DNA from: Nitrospira sp.
GTDB taxonomy: Bacteria > UBA9089 > CG2-30-40-21 > SBAY01
NCBI GenBank assembly: GCA_005239945.1
Contig: SBAY01000234.1
Location: forward strand, 1-12,127
Direction: 5' to 3'
DNA: 12,127 bases
This document shows, one piece after another, positions 1 through 5,131 of this stretch. The notes beneath the pieces are model-generated. The model was given only the letters and a program-made list of their open reading frames with translations, did not search any database and was not told the origin of the DNA. A program made the position numbers and the translations under genes. Every line of letters begins with the position of its first letter. Position 1 is the first letter of the stretch.

Positions 1-46
1 AAAATTTTATTTACCCATTTATAAGAAATGGGGTAAATAAAATTTT
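1..46. terminator. AT-rich hairpin, possible bidirectional terminator
   Basis: Bases 1-16 pair perfectly with 31-46. After one bulged G (30), bases 17-20 pair with 26-29 around a five-base loop. The arms end in AAAATTTT, so either strand would give a GC-containing stem tip with a U-rich 3' arm. This suits a factor-independent terminator between convergent genes. The neighbouring gene on the left is outside the window, so the role is inferred, and a small palindromic repeat element is equally possible. Confidence 0.4.
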
Positions 47-82
47 ATATTCTTGTGGTTAAAAAGTTTTGGAAAAGGGGAG

Positions 83-124
83 TTTGAGGGGAAAAACCTT
101 TTTTAAAAGGTTTTTCCCCTCAAA
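83..124. terminator. 20-bp perfect hairpin, possible terminator of the SagB-like gene
   Basis: Bases 83-102 are the exact reverse complement of 105-124, with the GAGGGG/CCCCTC core closing a T/A-rich apex. It lies about 190 bp past the stop of the minus-strand gene ending at 312. On the minus strand it is followed by a C/T-rich run rather than a clean poly-U, so termination is only a guess. A palindromic repeat is the alternative. Confidence 0.35.
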
Positions 125-311
125 AAATCCACTTCTTTAAATCATTGCTAAAAGTTGGGGAATTTCTGTTGCCCAAGGCGTAATCCTTCAGTTAACGGTT
201 GAAAAAGATTATGTTTAGCGGGATTTGGGGTTCAGGAAGAATAGGACTTATATAACTTATTCCCAAACCCCAATTATCACGAGGAAATAGAGAAGAGGAA
301 TCGGTTATTGC

Positions 312-1142
312 CTACCTTCCCACCACCATAACAAGGATTGCAGACTCTTTTAGACCATCGATTTCAAGCTCTTTATTGATTTGGTCATCAAAGAAGGCGC
401 CCACGGCACAGGCACCTAATCCCATCGATTCTGCGGACAAATAGATGTTTTCTCCAATACCTCCTGCCTCAATCAAGACATAACGGTAGGCACGGTGCTG
501 ATATTTCCATTTAGTCCTGGCAAATATAGCCGTTATGATAAAGGCTACCGCTGACCTTCCTGCCGTCTCCTGTCCTAAGCAGTATTCTGAAAGTTTCTGA
601 CGATAATCACCTGTCTTTAGCAATTCTAACGAATGGTCTTCAATAGAATAATGGTATATCCCGGGTTTTATACCTTCAACCCGATGAATAACCGGGTAAA
701 TCTCGATTGGGTAAAGGGCGCCCGCAGATGGTGCGGCTCGCAGACCTCTGTGCGTATCTGTTATCCCACCAGCGTAATGAAGGAGGCACGATAATTCTTT
801 TAAGGATAAAGGTTTTGGGGCAAAATTTCGTTTAGACCTCCGCTTAACAATCGCCTCTTCTACCGAAATTCCTGTCCATTTAAAATCTTGAGGGAGTTTG
901 AATTTCTCTGAGGCTGGATATTTTTTAAATAAAGGGGGTTGAGGCTCTCTTATCCTTGTAAATATGTTGAGTGGTGAATGTTTGCTTTCTTGATGATATT
1001 TTTCTGCCGTATCCAAACCCTTCGGATTAGATTTAGCACTAACTCCTTGTGGCATAAACCATTTATCCATAAATAGTCCTCCTATTGTTCCCCATAAACT
1101 CAACCAGCCAAATTTAGAGAGAAAATTGCGTCTGGAAAGCAT
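312..1142 (-). CDS. SagB/ThcOx-family nitroreductase-fold oxidoreductase with Tat signal
   Basis: This 276-residue protein belongs to the SagB-type dehydrogenase branch of the FMN nitroreductase fold. Visible family landmarks are KYHQESKHS (48-56), a Pro-rich stretch ending FKKYP (72-76), the FMN-phosphate-binding run VKRRSKRNF (99-107), APSAGALYPIE (137-147) and the C-terminal AGGIGENIYLSAESMGLGA (226-244). The start at 1142 is preferred over an ATG 11 codons upstream. It has AAGGAGGAG six bases before it, and the protein then opens with MLSRRNFLSKF, a near-perfect twin-arginine motif followed by a hydrophobic stretch (12-24), which suggests folded export with cofactor. Family members oxidise azolines in peptide toxin biosynthesis, but no cyclodehydratase or precursor peptide gene is nearby. 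The substrate is therefore unknown, and this looks like one of the free-standing members. Confidence 0.88.
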   Translation of the reverse strand: MLSRRNFLSKFGWLSLWGTIGGLFMDKWFMPQGVSAKSNPKGLDTAEKYHQESKHSPLNIFTRIREPQPPLFKKYPASEKFKLPQDFKWTGISVEEAIVKRRSKRNFAPKPLSLKELSCLLHYAGGITDTHRGLRAAPSAGALYPIEIYPVIHRVEGIKPGIYHYSIEDHSLELLKTGDYRQKLSEYCLGQETAGRSAVAFIITAIFARTKWKYQHRAYRYVLIEAGGIGENIYLSAESMGLGACAVGAFFDDQINKELEIDGLKESAILVMVVGR

Positions 1143-1197
1143 TTTAATCTCCTCCTTAATCCATCCAAAAGGCAAACCTTGTTTTTACTTCTTGGGT

Positions 1198-1206
1198 ATT
1201 ATAGCA
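1198..1206 (-). promoter_or_regulatory. Extended -10 element upstream of the SagB-like gene
   Basis: Read on the minus strand this is TGCTATAAT, a consensus -10 hexamer with the TG extension. It is about 55 bases before the SagB-like start codon. No good -35 is seen at 16-18 bases upstream, which is tolerable for extended -10 promoters. It could act as a proximal promoter in addition to the distal one in the 1354-1433 palindrome. Confidence 0.5.
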
Positions 1207-1208
1207 GT

Positions 1209-1325
1209 TATTAGTCAAAACTTCTCATCGGATGCCCGAACTTGTTCGGGGAGAGAAACCTCAAACTCGTTGAGGCTTCCAATTCCTTTGTGCGAAAAAC
1301 TTCGGATGAGAACTTTTGGCTAATA
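1209..1325. repeat. 117-bp imperfect palindrome with an extra internal hairpin
   Basis: Arms 1209-1232 and 1302-1325 are complementary at 21 of 24 positions. The same symmetry centre carries an inner stem (1257-1264 with 1270-1277, core CCTCAA/TTGAGG). One flank holds its own hairpin, CCCGAA with a CTTG loop and TTCGGG (1235-1250). If the distal minus-strand promoter is used, the element lies inside the SagB leader RNA. It could be a structured leader or a small dispersed palindromic element; it matches no riboswitch class I know. Confidence 0.6.
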
Positions 1326-1353
1326 GGTGCTATACTTTCATTTTTACTCATTC

Positions 1354-1433
1354 TGGGGATATTTTACCAAAGAATTTATCCTATGTCAACATTTTTATTG
1401 ACAGAAGATAAATTTTTTGGTAAAATATCCCCA
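1354..1433. promoter_or_regulatory. Palindromic divergent sigma-70 promoter pair
   Basis: Bases 1354-1380 and 1407-1433 are reverse complements at 26 of 27 positions. TGTCAA (1384-1389) and TTGACA (1398-1403) continue the same symmetry. On the plus strand TTGACA is followed after 17 bases by TAAAAT (1421-1426). On the minus strand TTGACA (1389-1384) is followed after 17 bases by TAAAAT (1366-1361). Predicted start points fall at the outer edges of the palindrome, so one promoter faces the membrane protein gene and the other the SagB-like gene. Operator-like symmetry invites a dimeric regulator, but none is identified. Confidence 0.75.
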
Positions 1434-1484
1434 GTTAGAAGCGGCCTATAGATGTTTAGAAGGAGGTGAGACGGAGGTGCTGTG

Positions 1485-2105
1485 ATGGAGAATAGCCAGC
1501 AGAAGATAAAAAAGGAATTGACTCGAGAAGGGACTGGTGGAACATTTTTTACACACCTGACCACTATGGTCGTGGTGGCTATGGTCGTAACTGTCCTGGC
1601 TGCCTTTGGGATTATCACTTTCTTTACGGTACCGGGTGTCTCTGTCTTCTACATTGCCATTGGTTTTTATGTCCCTTTTGCCATGTGGTTTGGGATGTGG
1701 GGAATCTTAGGAAATTCCTTAGGATGCACCCTTGGAGCCATCATCGCTGGTGTTCCAATCCCCCTGACTATTGTGGCTAACACCATCCCCCATATCTTCC
1801 AAAGTGGTTTGCCGGCCTGGGCGGTGAAAGGTCTGGGGATGAATCCTGCCTTAAAAGATGGCCGGGACTGGAAAATCTATCTTCTTGTCTGCGTGATTGC
1901 TACCGTAGTCATACCCGGAATCATATTTATGGCAATTATGGCGGCGTTTGGAATAATGGAATGGAGCGCCGCCTTTTCAACCGGCATCCTCTCCTATGTC
2001 ATAGGTGATATTATTGTCATCTTGCTTATCAGCACCTTACTCCTGAAGGGATTATCCCCGCTGGTAAAGGAAAGCCGATTCTATATTCAGGGTTGGTGGA
2101 ATTAG
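1485..2105 (+). CDS. Polytopic membrane protein, ECF transporter S-component-like
   Basis: This 206-residue integral membrane protein has a hydrophilic N-terminus (about 1-24) and then roughly five hydrophobic segments near 25-48, 52-75, 80-100, 130-155 and 165-190. The run FGMWGILGNSLGCTLGAIIAG, followed by LPAW, resembles the FGxWG...G...LPAW pattern of substrate-binding S components of energy-coupling-factor transporters, which capture vitamins, queuosine precursors or metals. I rate that assignment moderate. No EcfA ATPase or EcfT gene is in the window, so a shared module elsewhere would be needed. The ATG at 1485 is chosen over the GTG just before it because GGAGGTG (1473-1479) sits five bases upstream; AAGGAGGTGA (1460-1469) adds a second site. 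It is driven from the palindromic promoter and paired divergently with the SagB-like gene. Confidence 0.65.
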   Translation: MENSQQKIKKELTREGTGGTFFTHLTTMVVVAMVVTVLAAFGIITFFTVPGVSVFYIAIGFYVPFAMWFGMWGILGNSLGCTLGAIIAGVPIPLTIVANTIPHIFQSGLPAWAVKGLGMNPALKDGRDWKIYLLVCVIATVVIPGIIFMAIMAAFGIMEWSAAFSTGILSYVIGDIIVILLISTLLLKGLSPLVKESRFYIQGWWN

Positions 2106-2226
2106 TGCGAACGAGCGGTACATGTTTAGCGTCTCTGTATATAATTAATTAACAATTCACAATTCACAATTAACAATTAACAATTCACAATTAACAATTA
2201 ACAATTAATACTTGAGGTGGTCAAAA
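2106..2226. other. Spacer with left end of heptamer-flanked cassette
   Basis: This is a non-coding spacer between the membrane protein and the four-helix-bundle gene. It contains TGTTTAGCGT (2123-2132), whose reverse complement recurs at 2762-2771, and then the AATTMAC heptamer array. GAGGTGG (2214-2220) serves as the ribosome site of the next gene. Confidence 0.6.
2147..2209 (+). repeat. Heptanucleotide array, 9 units of AATTMAC
   Basis: Nine contiguous 7-bp units are readable: AATTAAC, AATTCAC twice, AATTAAC twice, AATTCAC, AATTAAC twice and a final AATTAAT. The array is immediately upstream of the four-helix-bundle gene. It is in inverted orientation to the GTGAATT-type array downstream of that gene, since AATTCAC is the reverse complement of GTGAATT. 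There are no spacers, so it is a simple tandem array and not a CRISPR. Confidence 0.95.
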
Positions 2227-2583
2227 GTGGCAAAAGGAGATGATATTCAAGAAAGGTTGATAGATTTCGCTGTTAGAATAATAAAGCTGTGCGACTCTTT
2301 GCCCAAAACACAGGGAGGTAGACATGTTGCAGGACAACTTCTTCGTTGTGGGACTTCGCCTGCTCCAAATTATGGAGAAGCTCGTGGTGCGGAAAGTAGA
2401 AATGATTTTGTACATAAGCTTGGAGTCGTACTTAAAGAATTGAACGAGTCTGGAATCTGGCTTGAAATAATCAAACGCAGTGAGATGCTGGCTTTAAACA
2501 TTATTGAACCAATTGGAACTCAGTGTGGTGAGCTTTCAAAAATAATTAGTTCGAGTATTCGCACGGTTGGCAAAAAGGATTAA
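2227..2583 (+). CDS. Four-helix-bundle protein (S23 / TIGR02436-type)
   Basis: This protein of about 118 residues has the typical pattern of the four-helix-bundle family also known from intervening sequences in 23S rRNA genes: DIQERLIDFAVRIIKL near the start, LPKTQGG, the LLRCGTSPAPNYGEARGAES core, then DFVHKLGVVLKELNES. The family is structurally related to the Avd accessory proteins of diversity-generating retroelements and is thought to bind nucleic acid, but its cellular role is not established. I choose the GTG at 2227, with GAGGTGG six bases upstream, over the TTG at 2212. The gene is tightly enclosed by heptanucleotide arrays of opposite orientation and shares no obvious operon with its neighbours. 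There is no rRNA gene or reverse transcriptase here. Confidence 0.9.
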   Translation: MAKGDDIQERLIDFAVRIIKLCDSLPKTQGGRHVAGQLLRCGTSPAPNYGEARGAESRNDFVHKLGVVLKELNESGIWLEIIKRSEMLALNIIEPIGTQCGELSKIISSSIRTVGKKD

Positions 2584-2590
2584 TAATATG

Positions 2591-2716
2591 GTGAATTGTG
2601 AACGGTGAATGGTGAATTGTGAATTGTGAATTGTGAATGGTGAATTGTGAATGGTGAATGGTGAATGGTGAATGGTGAATGGTGAATGGTGAACGGTGAA
2701 CGGTGAATTGTGAATT
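2591..2716 (+). repeat. Heptanucleotide array, 18 units of GTGAAYK
   Basis: Eighteen perfectly contiguous 7-bp units start seven bases after the four-helix-bundle stop codon. The variants are GTGAATT, GTGAATG and GTGAACG, with a run of six GTGAATG in the centre (2647-2688). The orientation is inverted relative to the array at 2147-2209. The block of identical units suggests recent slippage or unequal exchange. A long minus-strand reading frame through it encodes only a heptapeptide repeat and is a by-product of the array. Confidence 0.95.
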
Positions 2717-2794
2717 TCAGCACTATCATTTGTGAAGTCACCTGTCAGGAATAGGTTTTGCACGCTAAACACATACAACAAGAGAGAACAGATT

Positions 2795-4606
2795 ATGAAC
2801 AAGCTATCTAACCTGCACAAACCAAAGCTATTTTTCAGAACTATGCTCCTGATGGTCTTGGGAATGATACTTGTTGTTTTGGGAATCTGGCTATCTGTCC
2901 ACATCGGCAAGCAGACCATCGAGACCACAACATCCTTTGCCAAATTTGTAAAATTCCTTCCTTTTTTGGTTATCGCCCTGGGGTTTGCGGTCTTAGAGAT
3001 ATGCTTTTTTGTAGAAAAAGAGGCAAGGGAATTTCAGGAGAAGATCAATGTGGCTCTGGAGAAGGAGATTGCCGAGCGTAAAGAAGCAGAAAACGCCCTG
3101 GCCGCAGAAAAGGAGCGTTTGGCTGTCACCTTGCGTTCCATCGGAGAGGGTGTTATTACCACTGATATAGATGGAAAGACCGTTTTGATAAATGAGGTTG
3201 CCGAAAGGTTATGTGGCTGGACCCAGGATGAGGCTGTGGGCAGTCCCATCAATAAGATCTTCCATATCGTTAACGAAGAGACAAGAGAACCCTGTGAGAA
3301 CCCAGTAGAGAAGATAATTAAAACAGGTAGTGTTGTTGGGCTTGCCAATCACACCATCTTTATAGCCAGGGATGGAACAGAGAGGATCATAGTAGACAGT
3401 GGTGCACTAATAAGAGACATCGAAAACAGGGTCACTGGCATTGTCCTGGTCTTCCGCGACATTACAGAACAGAGAAGGACGGCTGAAGAGATTCAAAAGA
3501 TTCAGAAGCTTGAATCAATTGGCTTACTTGCTGGCGGCATTGCCCATGATTTTAACAATATCCTGGCCACAATCCTGATGAATGCCCAGGCGGCGAAAAT
3601 GAAAGAAGGAAAGGATATCAGTAGATACCTGGAGGGTATCGAAAAGGCATCTGCCAGGACTACGGATTTGACTCATCAATTACTCACCTTTGCCAGGGGT
3701 GGAACACCTATCAAGAAGACCGCTTCTATCCAGGAATTATTAAAAGAGACAATTGAATTTAGCCTGCATGGCTCCAAAGCAAAATGCAAATTCTCTATCT
3801 CGGACGACCTCTGGCCAGTCGAGATTGATGAGAATCAGATTGCTCAGGTAATCAACAATCTGGTAATCAATGCAGACCAGGCCATGCCAGAAGGTGGAAT
3901 AATAGATATCAGGGCAGAAAACCTGGGCGTAGAAAAAGAAGCGGGTCTTCCTATCTCAGAGGGTGACTATGTGAAGATTTCCATCAAGGATGAGGGGGTC
4001 GGCATAGCCAAAGAACACCTTGGCAAGATATTCGACCCATACTTTACCACCAAGCAAAAAGGAAGCGGTCTTGGGCTTACGATTGCCTTCTCCATTATCA
4101 GAAATCATAACGGCTATATCGATGTAGAGTCTGAGTTGGGAAAGGGAACATGCCTTACCATCTTCTTACCTGCCCAAAAAGGCGAGATAGTATCTAAAAA
4201 AGAGAAGATGGATAAAATATTAAGAGGGAAAGGTAGAATACTCTTGATGGATGATGAGGAGGATATCTTAAAGATTATTGCTGAACTAATCAGAAATATT
4301 GGCTATGAGATAGAGATAGCCAGGGATGGAACTGAGGCGGTCGAATTATACAAAAAGGCACGAGAATCAAAAAGACCATTCGATGTCCTCATTCTGGACA
4401 TAACCATACCCGGAGGCATGGGAGGAAAAGAGGCAATCCACAAGCTAAAGAAGATAGACTCTGGGGTGAAGGCGATTGTCTCATCTGGCTATTCCACTGA
4501 CCCGATAATGGCTTCTCCTGAAAAATACGGTTTTTGTGGGGTTATTGCCAAACCATACAGTATCGAAGAAATGAGCAAGATTTTGCACGATACAGTGTTA
4601 TTATAA
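2795..4606 (+). CDS. Membrane-bound hybrid sensor histidine kinase (PAS-HisKA-HATPase-REC)
   Basis: This 603-residue hybrid kinase has two N-terminal transmembrane segments (about 12-35 and 52-73) joined by only a short loop, so there is no extracytoplasmic sensor. A coiled-coil-like linker (74-108) leads to a PAS domain (about 108-225, ending LVFRDITEQRR). The HisKA H-box is GGIAHDFNN with phospho-acceptor His251. The HATPase has an N-box with Asn359 (NADQA), a DEGVG box from Asp399, FDPYFTTK, and GSGLGL from 423. The C-terminal receiver has the acidic pair Asp486/487, acceptor Asp535, Ser563/564 and Lys586. The ATG at 2795 is preferred: upstream in-frame codons lie next to the repeat array, and the ribosome site (AGAGAG) is weak either way. 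No separate response regulator is adjacent, so the final target is unknown; phosphorelay through an Hpt protein is likely. Confidence 0.93.
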   Translation: MNKLSNLHKPKLFFRTMLLMVLGMILVVLGIWLSVHIGKQTIETTTSFAKFVKFLPFLVIALGFAVLEICFFVEKEAREFQEKINVALEKEIAERKEAENALAAEKERLAVTLRSIGEGVITTDIDGKTVLINEVAERLCGWTQDEAVGSPINKIFHIVNEETREPCENPVEKIIKTGSVVGLANHTIFIARDGTERIIVDSGALIRDIENRVTGIVLVFRDITEQRRTAEEIQKIQKLESIGLLAGGIAHDFNNILATILMNAQAAKMKEGKDISRYLEGIEKASARTTDLTHQLLTFARGGTPIKKTASIQELLKETIEFSLHGSKAKCKFSISDDLWPVEIDENQIAQVINNLVINADQAMPEGGIIDIRAENLGVEKEAGLPISEGDYVKISIKDEGVGIAKEHLGKIFDPYFTTKQKGSGLGLTIAFSIIRNHNGYIDVESELGKGTCLTIFLPAQKGEIVSKKEKMDKILRGKGRILLMDDEEDILKIIAELIRNIGYEIEIARDGTEAVELYKKARESKRPFDVLILDITIPGGMGGKEAIHKLKKIDSGVKAIVSSGYSTDPIMASPEKYGFCGVIAKPYSIEEMSKILHDTVLL

Positions 4607-4739
4607 GCCATCTTTAGCCTCCTTTTAAATCCTTTAGGTTCTGTCAGAAACTAACCACAGAGAACACAGCGCAGCAGAGCCGCAACCAAACCCCAACCTA
4701 ACGGTTGGAAAAGGAAGTTTATCGCTTTAGCCACACCAA

Positions 4740-4803
4740 GGTATGTATTTAAAACCTTCTCCCCTGGGAGTAGAAACACTCCCAGAGGACATACCTCGTA
4801 TGT
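4740..4803. other. Competing-stem structured segment
   Basis: GGTATGT (4740-4746) pairs with ACATACC (4789-4795), enclosing a perfect 8-bp hairpin CTGGGAGT/ACTCCCAG (4764-4771 with 4778-4785). The same ACATAC (4789-4794) can instead pair with GTATGT (4798-4803) across a three-base loop. The two folds exclude each other, as in attenuators or small RNAs. No gene lies immediately downstream on either strand to be controlled, so the function is unknown. Confidence 0.4.
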
Positions 4804-5031
4804 GGATATACCGCTTCTCTCAAAGGCTGCGTGAAAAAACTTTGTTAAAAAAACGAGATCTTGCAAGTTTGTATTACAGAGTAGGCACAAAGTTCACAAA
4901 GGTTTTAATTAATTAATAGCAAAACACTTCTTTTCTTTGTGTCCTTTGTGGTTTCCTCCGTGCCCTCTGTGGTTTCTTTCATAATTCTTTCATTTTATTT
5001 TTGACATTACTATCCTTTATTTGTAAGCGTT

Positions 5032-5059
5032 CAGCCATCAGCTCTCAGCAATCAGTTAA
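5032..5059 (+). repeat. Degenerate heptanucleotide array, 4 units
   Basis: CAGCCAT, CAGCTCT, CAGCAAT and CAGTTAA follow each other without gaps. The unit length equals that of the arrays around the four-helix-bundle gene and in the ApbE signal peptide, although the sequence differs. Confidence 0.7.
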
Positions 5060-5131
5060 AACCAGCAATAGAGTTGCTGACCTCAGCTCTGCCTTAAATT
5101 ATTTTATTGGTAGGAGTAATTTTACTATCCA

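Larger units (their letters stand above)
1..311. other. Gene-free region with two long hairpins
   Basis: No convincing coding sequence is seen here. The stretch lies downstream of the minus-strand SagB-like gene and holds two long hairpins (listed separately). It also has a segment around 193-220 (TAACGGTTGAAAAAG then TTTAGCG) that resembles part of the repeat-bounded region at 4699-4731. The 10-mer ATGTTTAGCG at 211-220 recurs at 2122-2131. It looks like accumulated small repeats rather than a decayed gene. Confidence 0.6.
1143..1484. other. Divergent intergenic control region
   Basis: This 342-bp space separates the minus-strand SagB-like gene from the plus-strand membrane protein gene. 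It contains, in order, an extended -10 box for the minus strand (1198-1206), a 117-bp imperfect palindrome (1209-1325), an 80-bp palindrome with two symmetrical promoters (1354-1433) and the plus-strand ribosome sites (1460-1479). Each is listed separately. I see no credible coding sequence in it. Confidence 0.75.
4607..5131. other. Gene-free, repeat-bounded convergent region
   Basis: This 525-bp space separates the convergent kinase and PIG-L genes. AACCACAGAG (4653-4662) faces CTCTGTGGTT (4965-4974) as an inverted pair. CACAAAGTTCACAAAG (4886-4901) faces CTTTGTGTCCTTTGTG (4935-4950), 14 of 16 complementary. Between them are a CCAACC-TAAC-GGTTGG hairpin (4693-4708) and a set of competing stems at 4740-4803. 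A four-unit heptamer array follows (5032-5059). A 79-codon minus-strand frame here has no family signature and is not called. Confidence 0.65.

Noticed and set aside
1242..1618. Small reading frames across the divergent promoter region
   Set aside because: They are driven by palindromic DNA and overlap the well-supported membrane protein gene; none has a convincing start or composition.
2227..2583. Diversity-generating retroelement, because four-helix-bundle proteins resemble Avd
   Set aside because: No reverse transcriptase, template/variable repeat or adenine-mutated repeat pair is visible.
2227..2583. 23S rRNA intervening sequence, the classical home of S23-type proteins
   Set aside because: No rRNA sequence flanks the gene; the neighbours are protein genes and heptamer arrays.
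2591..2716. Possible CRISPR array because of many regular repeats
   Set aside because: The units are 7 bp long, contiguous and without spacers; no cas gene is in the window.
2119..2777. TACA at 2119-2122 and 2774-2777 as target-site duplications of the four-helix-bundle cassette
   Set aside because: Four bases are too short to be meaningful, and the right copy is offset by two bases from the inverted-repeat end.
2536..2943. 135-codon minus-strand reading frame with a heptapeptide repeat
   Set aside because: It simply translates the GTGAAYK array, overlaps two well-supported plus-strand genes, and has no family signature.
4651..4890. 79-codon minus-strand reading frame
   Set aside because: It runs through inverted repeats and competing hairpins, has no ribosome site or known family pattern, and looks like a chance frame.
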